In this document: positions 18,325-25,510 of the stretch, one piece after another | Layout: each line of letters begins with the position of its first letter | Numbering within the stretch: position 1 is the first letter of the stretch | Assembly: GCA_000482145.1 (NCBI GenBank) | Contig: AUXH01000255.1 | Span: forward strand, 1 to 25,510 | DNA: 25,510 bases | Source of the DNA: Strigomonas culicis | Taxonomy: Eukaryota > Euglenozoa > Kinetoplastea > Trypanosomatida > Trypanosomatidae | Direction of reading: 5' to 3' | Program-made: the position numbers and the translations under genes | Notes under the pieces: model-generated | Databases searched by the model: none | The model's input: the letters and a program-made list of their open reading frames with translations, nothing else | What the model was told of the DNA's origin: nothing

Positions 18325-19554
18325 TTATTCCTCCGTCTTGAACTCCGCGCCACCGATGGCAGGGACGGCTACCGTGGGCGCGCTCGGGTCGGGCACGAAG
18401 AGGATGTTCGACTTCTCCTCACCGCACACATTGCCGTGGCACTCAATGAGCACCTTCACGGCCGTCTCGATGTCCGGCATTGTGACGATAAAGTGCGCGT
18501 CGTCGTCCTTCGCCATGCTCTCCACGACGAAGCCCTTGCCGGTGAGGTAGCTCACGATGTCGCTGTCCGCGCAGCTGCCGCACCCGGTGATCTTCAGCAC
18601 GCGCGACGCGTCGCACTGCGCGCGCTGCGACGGGCTGCGGTGGCGCGACGCGGTGAAGTCAAACTGCTCCGTCGCCGGGTCGTTCGCGTCGCCCTCGTCG
18701 GTGCACGGGTGCTTGTCGACGTAGGTGGGGAAGCGCTTGGCGCTCACCGTGCCACCGGCGTACGGCACGCGCCGCAGGTGGCGCACGACGGCGTCCGCGT
18801 CCTCGATGGAGGCCATCTTCACCGTCAGGATCTCCTTCTTGCGCTGCGTGCGGCGGATGGATGTGACGGTGCCGAACGCCTCCATGAGCACAAAGATGGA
18901 CTGCAGCGAGGCCGTCTCCGGGACGAGCGTAACGCTAAGGTACACCGTGGGCGCGTTCTGGTTCACGCGGCCCTGCATCCCCATCATGTCGCCACCGTAG
19001 CCCATGGGGTTCATGTTGCCGTAGCCGACCCCGCGGCCGCCGCGGCCGCGGAAGCCCATGCCGCGCCCGCCGCGCCCGCCCATGGGGTCGAAGAGATTCT
19101 GCGTCTGGTACATGTTCGCCATGGGCATGCCCATGTTCTGCATGGGGTTGTATCCGAACATGTTGGGTGCGGCCTGCGCCGGCGGGCTGTAGGCGCCCTG
19201 CGGTGCACCGAGCACGCCGCCGCCGACGGCGCTCTGCGCGAACTGGATCGACATCTTGTTCGACTCGTTGTAGATGTAGCGGTTGTTCAGCTTGGACATG
19301 ACCGTCTCGGCGGCGAAGGCGTCCGGGAACTGCACCATCACGTTTGCCTCGGTGGCGTTGTGGCTGGGGAGGATGTTGACCTGCTGCGGCACGACGCCGA
19401 CGCTGCTGAACACCTGGCGCAGCATGTCCTCCGTCACCTGGTGGCGCACGTCCGTGACACGGATGCTGAGCGTTTCGCTGGGGTACGGCTGGTAAACGCC
19501 ACCACCGCGAAAGCCGCCACGGCCACGACCACGATTGTATCCGCCTCCGCGCAT
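18325..19554 (-). CDS. Three-RRM RNA-binding protein with N-terminal RGG box
   Basis: This 409-residue protein starts with an Arg/Gly-rich RGG segment (residues 1-20). Three RRM-like domains follow at about 28-105 (LSIRVTDVRHQVTEDML), 202-278 (TVYLSVTLVPETASL) and 322-388 (RVLKITGCG). A Gly/Met/Asn-rich stretch with more RGG motifs (about 110-200) separates the first two. RNP motifs are degenerate, as in PTB/hnRNP L proteins. It would bind RNA in nucleus or cytoplasm; targets cannot be inferred. Its three RRMs align in order with RRM2 to RRM4 of the protein at 11401-12993, and both share a linker of the form DPAT-F-S-HRS before the last RRM, so I regard the two as paralogues. The start at 19554 is an ATG following a clean acceptor. 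Confidence 0.9.
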   Translation of the reverse strand: MRGGGYNRGRGRGGFRGGGVYQPYPSETLSIRVTDVRHQVTEDMLRQVFSSVGVVPQQVNILPSHNATEANVMVQFPDAFAAETVMSKLNNRYIYNESNKMSIQFAQSAVGGGVLGAPQGAYSPPAQAAPNMFGYNPMQNMGMPMANMYQTQNLFDPMGGRGGRGMGFRGRGGRGVGYGNMNPMGYGGDMMGMQGRVNQNAPTVYLSVTLVPETASLQSIFVLMEAFGTVTSIRRTQRKKEILTVKMASIEDADAVVRHLRRVPYAGGTVSAKRFPTYVDKHPCTDEGDANDPATEQFDFTASRHRSPSQRAQCDASRVLKITGCGSCADSDIVSYLTGKGFVVESMAKDDDAHFIVTMPDIETAVKVLIECHGNVCGEEKSNILFVPDPSAPTVAVPAIGGAEFKTEE

Positions 19555-19597
19555 TTTCGACTGAGTAGTTGAGTAGTAGATTTAGAGGGTGTGTGTT

Positions 19598-19657
19598 CTT
19601 GGAAAACAAAACACGAAGCAATAAAGAAGAGATGTAAGGGAGAGTACGAGAGAGCCA
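19598..19657 (-). promoter_or_regulatory. Predicted spliced-leader acceptor of three-RRM gene
   Basis: A T/C tract on the minus strand (about 19657 to 19601) has its first AG at 19599-19598. This gives a leader of about 43 nt with no ATG. Confidence 0.6.
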
Positions 19658-19880
19658 AAATAGTAGAAGAAGTAAAGAGTATGATGGAACTTTGCCGCTA
19701 GAGGAACAGTGAGCAAGCCTATAACAGGATGTCGAGCAGTTCTCCTCTTTTTTTTAGTTTTCCATATATATGTACATGCATCCTTATTTGTTCGTTTTGT
19801 TGCACCAAGCCAATGACATGAAAAACGTGTTTGAATCTCAATAATGAAGAGAGAGAAAAAAGCCCCCAAACGCAACGTTC

Positions 19881-19902
19881 TATGCATGCAAGTGCATGCA
19901 TA
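19881..19902. repeat. Perfect 10-bp inverted repeat
   Basis: TATGCATGCA, two spacer bases (AG), then TGCATGCATA. The arms are exactly complementary and contain nested GCATGC palindromes. It lies in the probable 3' UTR of the DysF gene and could form a short hairpin in the transcript. Confidence 0.85.
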
Positions 19903-19903
19903 A

Positions 19904-19919
19904 AGAGAGAGAGAGAGAG
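19904..19919. repeat. (GA)n run
   Basis: A short GA dinucleotide run directly follows the inverted repeat. On the sense strand of the genes it reads as a CT tract. Confidence 0.7.
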
Positions 19920-20267
19920 GGCGCAAAGTACGTTCAACAACACATACTGAACTTGAAACACAATCCACTACCAGAACGAAAGAAAGAAAAAAAAACAGAA
20001 TATCGAACTGCGGCGAAAAGTAACAAGAAAAAAAAAAGAGCTTTCTTATATCAAAAGGAAAAAGCAAAACAAAAAAAAAAGACCATGCAATAAAGCAAAA
20101 ATACAAAAAACATGCATGAGTACAAACACCAAAGAGGAATTGAAAACCAAAGGACAGTAGCACAACAACGTGTAAAGGTCATTGGAACTGACTATCTAAA
20201 GAGCGGACAGAGCTTTCAGAGAAGAACAACCGAAGGGTTGTAGTGTATCCCCTTACTTACCAAGGCT

Positions 20268-21623
20268 CTATTCTGGATTGCTCACAAATTTCTGAAAGAT
20301 GCTATCAAAATCTTCACTGCTCTTATCCATGCCCTTCAAAGCGTCGCTTTCATCGCCGCCGACCAGACCATCGTCTTCGTCTTCGTTGGCCTCTCGCGCT
20401 TCCGACACAAACCGGTTTACCGTGGACACCGTCTGGAGCCCGTCCACTGCAGTGGGCACGTGGCCGTCCTCTGCGCCGTGCTCGGCCTCGAAGGTGCTCG
20501 GGCGGTTAAAGGAGTAGCGCAGGTTCTCCTCCTCCAGGCGCGCCTGCGTCGTGAGCTCCTCCACCGGCGGGGACTCCCGGTCCGCCTGGCGGCTCTGTTC
20601 CAGTCTGGAGTCCATCGCCCAGGAGGAGGCCGCGACCGCGCCGCTGGCGCACATGGTGGCATGCACGTCGCCGCTGATGACGAAGTCCTCGCCACCGTGC
20701 CCGGTGGGCGAGAGGTGGGCGTCGGACGGCTGGAACGGGTTGACCGTCTGCTCGGCCTTCGCGGCGACCTCCTTCTCCTGCCGCTCCCGCACGAAGCGGC
20801 GCAGCTCCTCCTCACACTGCATCTGCATCTCGGCCGTCCACTCGACGCTCTCGGCCACCGCCTTCTCGTAGCGGTCCTTGAGGCGCTCGGCCAGCCGCAT
20901 CTCCTCCTGCCGGCCCTCGAGGTAGCGCCGCACCTCGCCGTCCGCGGGCGCCAGCGCCTCGGCTGGCTCCTCGCCGCTGCCGCTCGTGTCCGTCGGCCCG
21001 TTCATCGCGCGCACGTGCCGCTGCCACACGCGGTAGCGCACGCACGAGGTGTTTGTCGGCGTCCGCTTGAAGTGTGCACGCTGGCTCGTGTCGTCCTGGC
21101 CGGCCACCGAGAAGGCCGCCGCGTAGCGCCAGCCCGCCGGGTCCGTCCCCTTGGGGTGCGACAGGCGCACCGCCCAGAACCCGACCCACGCGTGCTCCTC
21201 CGGCAGTTGGATCTCCAGCGGCAGGACGGAGCGCCAGCCGTCGGGGCTCGCCGCCGCGGACCGCCGCATCGCCCGCGCGTTGAGCGCGACGAAGGCCTCC
21301 TGGAAGGCGACCACAGGGGCGGCCACGGGGCTCGCGTGGCGCCGGTCCTCGTGCCGCACTACCGTGAAGTTGGGCGGATCGCCCGCGAAGAGGCTGGTGG
21401 ACCAGCCGAGGATGGGATACCACCGCTGCGTCTCCACGACGTCGATGACGAGCGAGCAGTAGAGCGAGCTCGCCATGGTGGCCCCGCGCGGGGTGCTGCT
21501 CTCCGACACACTGGTGCTCCCGTTGTGGTCCTGCACAACGGGGCTCGCCGGGTCGTCGTGAATGGCCTTCGGCTGCGGCACCGCCGGCGCGGCTTTGGGT
21601 GGCAGAGAGACTGGCTTCGACAT
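20268..21623 (-). CDS. Dysferlin-domain (DysF) protein with coiled-coil tail
   Basis: This 451-residue protein carries, at about residues 55-205, what I read as a DysF domain. The N-terminal half has E64, then QRWYPILGWSTSL (66-78), matching the DysFN pattern of a QRW followed by LGWS. The C-terminal half has GWRYAAAF around W165 and VRYRVWQRHVR around W200, matching the DysFC pattern of a GW-Y-F strand followed by a basic R-R-W-R segment. DysF domains occur in peroxisomal membrane proteins of the Pex23/Pex30 group, TECPR1 and dysferlin. Here there is no visible membrane span or C2 domain. A charged coiled coil follows (about 235-305), then an acidic tail ending in FDSIFQKFVSNPE. The role is unknown; lipid or membrane-contact function is only a guess. 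An upstream in-frame TTG is ignored in favour of ATG at 21623. Confidence 0.87.
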   Translation of the reverse strand: MSKPVSLPPKAAPAVPQPKAIHDDPASPVVQDHNGSTSVSESSTPRGATMASSLYCSLVIDVVETQRWYPILGWSTSLFAGDPPNFTVVRHEDRRHASPVAAPVVAFQEAFVALNARAMRRSAAASPDGWRSVLPLEIQLPEEHAWVGFWAVRLSHPKGTDPAGWRYAAAFSVAGQDDTSQRAHFKRTPTNTSCVRYRVWQRHVRAMNGPTDTSGSGEEPAEALAPADGEVRRYLEGRQEEMRLAERLKDRYEKAVAESVEWTAEMQMQCEEELRRFVRERQEKEVAAKAEQTVNPFQPSDAHLSPTGHGGEDFVISGDVHATMCASGAVAASSWAMDSRLEQSRQADRESPPVEELTTQARLEEENLRYSFNRPSTFEAEHGAEDGHVPTAVDGLQTVSTVNRFVSEAREANEDEDDGLVGGDESDALKGMDKSSEDFDSIFQKFVSNPE

Positions 21624-21663
21624 CAAGGGGAGAAAACTTGATACTCGTTTACGATAACGAATC

Positions 21664-21695
21664 CTAAAAGAGCAAAAATCGAGAAACGAAAAAAT
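21664..21695 (-). promoter_or_regulatory. Predicted spliced-leader acceptor of DysF gene
   Basis: A T-rich tract on the minus strand (about 21695 to 21666) ends in TTTTAG with the AG at 21665-21664. The leader of about 40 nt has no ATG. Confidence 0.6.
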
Positions 21696-22226
21696 CTGCT
21701 AATTGATGGGTAGTGATGCAGATGTAGGTACAGAGTATACGTTTCTTGCAAATTAATACGGGTATCTATATAAATATATTCGATATACCTATTCGGTAAA
21801 GCCTCCACAAGAGAGTTAACTATTAAGAGAGAGAGAAACAAGAATAGAGAGAAGATTGCCTTGAAATTATAAAACCTTGTAAAAGAATAACAAAGAACAA
21901 AGAAAAAATGACAACTCGAGTGCAGACGAGAGCACAGTGAAAGGCAGCATGATAACAACAAAAACTGTTCTATAGTACTAGATTCAAAAACAAAAAAGCA
22001 ATTCTTCAACCACAACACGAGTGAGGCACTACATACATTTCATGACTTGTTATTGGAACATGCACATGTCGAAGGAAAACCACAATATACAAATCGCTCC
22101 ACCCAAACGACACGGTCACATAACAGAGAAGGAAGGGATGGAAATAAGAACAAAAGGGGATACATCGCGGAATTTACGGTACAGTGAAGTTTCTTACTGT
22201 TTCCCCTCGTACTCTCTCCGTCCCTA

Positions 22227-22257
<31 letters not shown>

Positions 22258-22899
22258 TCTCTCTCTTTCTCGATCTTCTATTTTTCTCTTGGTCTGAGCT
22301 AAAACAATAACTCGTAAAGAAAATCAATGATAATAATAATAAAGAAACAAAACAAAACACGCAAAGCAACCACGATGATGACCTTCTCTTCGCTTAAAAG
22401 AATACCGGCAGTACTTAAAAGAAAAGAATTGTAGCACAGATATTCATCTTTTTAACTTAGAACTGTAGCATAAATGCTTGCTTCTGTCGACCGTCGAAGA
22501 AAAAGGATCATTTTGGGTTGTTGCTCTTTGCGTGATAACGGTAAGAATAAAACAATAAGAAAACACAACATGACAAACCAAATAATATACAATGTATCAT
22601 TCACTCGCAGAATGGTACCTTCTTGGTAGAAGAACAAGCAACTGAGAAGCACCACAAAAAAAGAAAAAAAAAGAACGAAAGAGAAAGAGTGAGGAGAGTG
22701 GTCAAAAAAAATAAAAACCGGTATTATGTACAAGAAAAGGACGAAAAAAAAAACAAGAAAAAAGAACTTTAAGAATCTCTTCAACCATAAAAAAAAAGGT
22801 AAACAAACAAAAAATCAATGCTCTTGTAGTAATAAACGCTGAAAGAAGTGAGAAATAAACAGATCGAAAAGGGGAAAAAAAAAAGCAACCCCATCATCA
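21696..22899. other. Long gene-free spacer (1.2 kb) with (TC)n repeat
   Basis: This AT-rich region is between the DysF acceptor and the cyclin stop, probably including a long cyclin 3' UTR. It holds the (TC)n tract at 22227-22253 and many A runs on the plus strand. Open frames of up to 131 residues (minus strand, 21623-22018) are hydrophobic low-complexity shadows of T-rich DNA. No RNA gene was recognised. Confidence 0.5.
22227..22253. repeat. (TC)n microsatellite
   Basis: An uninterrupted TC run of about 27 bases, within a wider C/T-rich segment on the plus strand. On the gene-sense strand it reads as GA, so it is not a splice-acceptor tract for these genes. Confidence 0.88.
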
Positions 22900-23739
22900 T
22901 TAAACGGTGGGCGGAAGGCACTCTCGATAATGTACCTCCATTTCGGAGGTATACATGTTAAATAAGGAAGGTTCGATCCATGTCTGCCAGCGGATGTGGT
23001 GCAAGAAGTCAACCTCCAAGTAGTTCAGCTCACGCAGCGAGACACCGCCAATATTGGCGTAGTAAGAATTACTGTAGTAGATGTCATCGCGCAGCTTTGC
23101 ACTTACGAGCACCGCGGTGATTACAAGGCGATGGATGTTTGTAAAGGTGATGGCGATGCCGGTGGAGGCCACGTAGCGGTCTAAGAAGATGAAGGCGACG
23201 ATGAAGCACTCGGGTGTACAATCACTGTACTTGCCGATACGGCGTATATAATCCCAGACAGAGATGCCGGGAATTCGGGAGCTGTGGAAAGCAGAGGTAG
23301 TCGTACCCGATGCCGCGCTCTTTCCCTGCTTCTCCTGCCCCACGCTGTTGTCCGCCTTCTGGCTGCTCAGCGGCTGCTGGACAAGCTCGGCGCAGAGCGA
23401 CTCATAGAAAACGCTCTGCTCGCAGCGGTGGTGCAGCGCAACGGCCGCCATTTGGGCGTACTGAGGCATCTGCGCGGGCGGTGCTGTCCCGACCATGGAG
23501 GGCTTCGGGCCCGGGGGGAAGGGGAACAGCAGCGCAGCATCCTCCACCGCCCCCGCCGCGGCCGCGTCCGGCTCCGCGTCGACCGAGGACGCACCCGCGC
23601 CGGACTCGACGCGGCTCACCTTCCGCGCGTTGGGCGCCGCCGTGCTAGGGTGGTAGGGGGCGGGCGCGCCGCCGGCGTACGGCCCCGCACTGAGGGACGA
23701 CGTGGGGTCATAGTGGACGGTTGAGCTCGTCACATTCAT
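22900..23739 (-). CDS. PHO80-type (P/U-type) cyclin
   Basis: This 279-residue protein has a PHO80-like cyclin box in its C-terminal half, about residues 154-270. The pattern is clear: PGISVWDYIRRIGKYSDCT, then FLDRY, then NIHRLVITAVLVSAKLRDD, then GGVSLRELNYLEVDFL. Partners would be cyclin-dependent kinases of the CRK family. In Trypanosoma brucei several PHO80-like cyclins exist, CYC2 being the one needed for G1 progression with CRK3; this gene could be its counterpart, but I cannot separate it from the other members by sequence alone. The N-terminal 150 residues are Ala/Pro/Ser-rich and poorly ordered apart from a helix near 85-120. The neighbouring upstream gene encodes a protein kinase not of the CDK type, so the pairing is probably coincidental. 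The ATG at 23739 is the first long-frame ATG after the acceptor. Confidence 0.92.
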   Translation of the reverse strand: MNVTSSTVHYDPTSSLSAGPYAGGAPAPYHPSTAAPNARKVSRVESGAGASSVDAEPDAAAAGAVEDAALLFPFPPGPKPSMVGTAPPAQMPQYAQMAAVALHHRCEQSVFYESLCAELVQQPLSSQKADNSVGQEKQGKSAASGTTTSAFHSSRIPGISVWDYIRRIGKYSDCTPECFIVAFIFLDRYVASTGIAITFTNIHRLVITAVLVSAKLRDDIYYSNSYYANIGGVSLRELNYLEVDFLHHIRWQTWIEPSLFNMYTSEMEVHYRECLPPTV

Positions 23740-23909
23740 GGTTCACCGCAACGTAATCTTTATGGACTCCACGCGTGTGTTGATGAGCCTGCGCGTTGAA
23801 ATCAAACCGAAAGAACACTATTTTTCTCTCTCTCGCTCGCTCTCTCTCTATAGATGTATACTACTATGTATAAGTGTATAGAGGTGCACTAAGGAAGCTA
23901 CATACAAGC
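23740..23909 (-). promoter_or_regulatory. Predicted cyclin leader with ATG-TAG mini uORF
   Basis: On the minus strand a strong T/C tract (about 23997 to 23925) has its first AG at 23910-23909, predicting a leader of about 170 nt. Five bases into it lies ATG immediately followed by TAG (23903-23898), a possible start-stop uORF. Later AGs at 23899-23898 and 23890-23889 are alternative acceptors that would remove it. A GA-rich run lies at about 23825-23852 in the leader. Confidence 0.5.
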
Positions 23910-23924
23910 TGCGTGTTGACAGCA

Positions 23925-25061
23925 AAACACAAACGTAAAGTAAAAGGGTCAACAAAGAGGAGAAGGAAGAAAGAGAGAGAGAGAGACGGAGAAGAGTAGG
24001 AACACGTTAATAACAAGTATGGCAGATTTTTAAAAAAATGCAGCTCTTTAAGGTACAGTTTAAGATTATAATAGCATTTTGATCAAATCAGTACGAAGCT
24101 GGGAAGAACAAGAGGAGTCGGATTTAGAGTTTAAAAGAAACCAGAAGCTAGAAGTATAGATGTCAATGAAAACTAAGTGAAGGAAGGGGGAGGTGCTTTT
24201 TATATAATTGAAGCAGTTCTGCCGACTACGTGCTAAGTTTATATAAAGTTGCAGTGAGGCGCTAACAGAATTTGCAGTGTCAAATTTGAAAAGGAAATAA
24301 TAACAATAATAATGAAGTTGCTTACAATGAAGATGGTGAGAAGCAAATAATGTAAAAATAGCTAGACGAATAGTTTATAGGTTTCATCTAGGAGGTTCAT
24401 TGTCAAAAAAGAGCTAATGGAGAAAAACAAGGAAACAAACAAAGAAGTGGGCATACATTGCAGTGTACAGACACGATGCCTTGGCTTTTATTGAAAACGC
24501 ATGCCATAATAATTGAAGCTAACAAAAACAGATTTGTTGTTCTTGTCCGTCCCTGTAAACTATGTACATGTATTCTGCTCCACGTGGCAGTTTTCCCTGT
24601 ACAACACTCATCATCTCATCTAGCTTAAATTATTCGCTTTACTTGAAGAACCATATGCACGACATTCTCACCTCGGAAAAGGTTATTTGCCATTATTATT
24701 GTATCGGAAGGGGGTAGGGGGTAATTCAACACGTATTGCAAAAAAAAAAAGTAGAAATAATCAAAACAAAAAAGACACACGCATATACATCCAAACACCA
24801 ATAAGCCTCTACGAATGTATGAAACAAAAAGAAAAGCACTTTTAATCCCTTTTAGAGCCCCGAAGTCATATTGTGCAACAAACGATAAAGAAAAACTTGT
24901 TTTGAATATAAAGATAGATAGATAGATTTATAGATACTGAAAAAGCAAAGGTAAAAAAATAAGAAATAAAACGTTTTACAAATAAAAATAGATCCATCTC
25001 AACCCAACTAAACAAGTTGTAGAGATACTAAAAAATGTTCTAAAGTGTCCTCCTACAGTGC
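23925..25061. other. Long gene-free spacer (1.1 kb)
   Basis: This AT-rich stretch between the kinase stop and the cyclin acceptor contains a GA run (about 23970-23987, the cyclin pyrimidine tract in sense) and a GATA run (24913-24927). It must include the kinase 3' UTR. No open frame of note, RNA gene or transposon remnant was recognised. Confidence 0.5.
24913..24927. repeat. (GATA)n short tandem repeat
   Basis: About four GATA units lie in the 3' flank of the kinase gene. Confidence 0.75.
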
Positions 25062-25510
25062 TCAGCTGATCAGGAAGGGGCTGGAGAGCAGCTGGCTCGC
25101 CGTGGGGCGCTGCGAGGGGTCCATCTCGCAGCAGCTGCGCGCCAGCGCCGCCGCAGACGCGTGCATGTCGTCCGGGATCTCCACCGCCACGTAGTCCTTG
25201 CACAGGTACTGGATGAAGCGCACGCTGTTGCGGTACAGCGCGCTCATGTCCGTCACGTCGCGGTCCTCCGGCGCGTTCTTCGTCCACACCCACGGCAGGC
25301 GGCCCGTCACCAGCTCCAGCAGCGACACGCCCAGCGAGAAGATGTCCGACGCCGCCGTGCACGTCTCGCCCTTCGCCACCTCCGGCGCCATGTACACCGC
25401 CGTCCCGCGCACGTCGAACTGGTCGTTGTCCTGCACCACGCGGTCCACGTTCAGGCAGCTGCCGAAGTCCGACAGCTTGCACACGCCCTCCACGCCCAGC
25501 AGCATGTTGT
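25062..25510 (-). CDS. Protein kinase, C-terminal part (partial)
   Basis: This is the last 149 residues of a protein kinase whose start lies beyond the right edge. The visible part begins in the catalytic loop as N-MLL, followed by KLSDFGSC (the Mg-binding DFG), GTAVYMAPEV (the APE segment), DIFSLGVSLLELVTGRLPW (subdomain IX) and a final SQRPTASQLLSSPF (subdomain XI). The catalytic HRD lies just outside the window. The protein ends directly after the kinase domain, so the domain is C-terminal. The activation segment resembles STE11/MAPKKK-type kinases, but NEK-like or other groups cannot be excluded from this part. The frame is open through base 25510 and the ATG at 25505 is internal to the domain, so it is not the real start. 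Confidence 0.93.
   Translation of the reverse strand, partial: NMLLGVEGVCKLSDFGSCLNVDRVVQDNDQFDVRGTAVYMAPEVAKGETCTAASDIFSLGVSLLELVTGRLPWVWTKNAPEDRDVTDMSALYRNSVRFIQYLCKDYVAVEIPDDMHASAAALARSCCEMDPSQRPTASQLLSSPFLIS

Larger units (their letters stand above)
19658..20267. other. AT-rich spacer with GA repeat and inverted repeat
   Basis: This is the 3' flank of the DysF gene. It contains a perfect 10-base inverted repeat (19881-19902), a GA run (19904-19919) and several A runs. A 193-residue minus-strand open frame (19582-20163) is extremely F/L/S/C-rich, crosses the next gene's acceptor and is not credible as a protein. Confidence 0.5.

Noticed and set aside
19582..20163. 193-residue minus-strand frame rich in Phe, Leu, Ser and Cys
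   Set aside because: It runs through the splice-acceptor tract of the three-RRM gene and reads like translated T-rich non-coding DNA. It could be mistaken for a membrane protein.
1..25510. tRNA, rRNA, snoRNA, CRISPR, transposon or retroposon
   Set aside because: Scanning the spacers for tRNA box B, tandem direct repeats with spacers, reverse transcriptase or transposase motifs gave nothing convincing. The one GGTTCGA-like string (near 22968) lies inside the cyclin gene.
22900..25510. Cyclin and adjacent kinase as a dedicated cyclin-CDK gene pair
   Set aside because: The visible part of the kinase resembles STE-type kinases rather than a CDK, and gene order in kinetoplastids does not imply shared function.

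Overview
The window is nuclear DNA from a trypanosomatid (Kinetoplastea). The genus cannot be fixed from sequence alone. Eleven protein genes all lie on the minus strand with no introns. GC-rich coding blocks alternate with strongly AT-rich spacers. In almost every spacer, a long pyrimidine tract on the gene-sense strand leads to a first AG shortly before a start codon, the hallmark of spliced-leader trans-splicing of a polycistronic transcript. No promoters, operons in the bacterial sense, tRNAs, rRNAs, transposons or CRISPR arrays were seen.

In transcription order (right to left) the layout is: the C-terminal part of a protein kinase (25510-25062, cut by the window edge); a PHO80-type cyclin (23739-22900); a dysferlin-domain (DysF) protein with a coiled-coil tail (21623-20268); a three-RRM, RGG-box RNA-binding protein (19554-18325); a DPP8/9-like cytosolic prolyl dipeptidase (16757-13947); a four-RRM, PTB-like RNA-binding protein (12993-11401); a TFIIE-alpha-like transcription factor (10930-9509); a 1331-residue protein that I read as a very divergent neurofibromin-like RasGAP/Sec14 protein (9115-5120); cytosolic phenylalanyl-tRNA synthetase alpha subunit (4489-2996); ribosomal protein eL20/L18a (2440-1901); and ethanolamine-phosphate cytidylyltransferase (1535-378).

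The genes do not form one pathway. Kinetoplastid transcription units mix unrelated functions, here translation (PheRS alpha, eL20), phospholipid synthesis (the cytidylyltransferase), transcription initiation (TFIIE-alpha-like), RNA binding (two RRM proteins), cell-cycle or nutrient control (cyclin, kinase) and proteolysis (DPP). Expression would be set mainly after transcription, through splice sites and UTRs.

The most interesting points are the possible neurofibromin-like protein, the recognisable TFIIE-alpha, the two RRM proteins that appear to be paralogues separated only by the DPP gene, an unusually long upstream-ATG-free leader on the four-RRM gene, a possible minimal start-stop uORF in front of the cyclin, and the DysF protein. 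All domain calls were made by eye without database searches.
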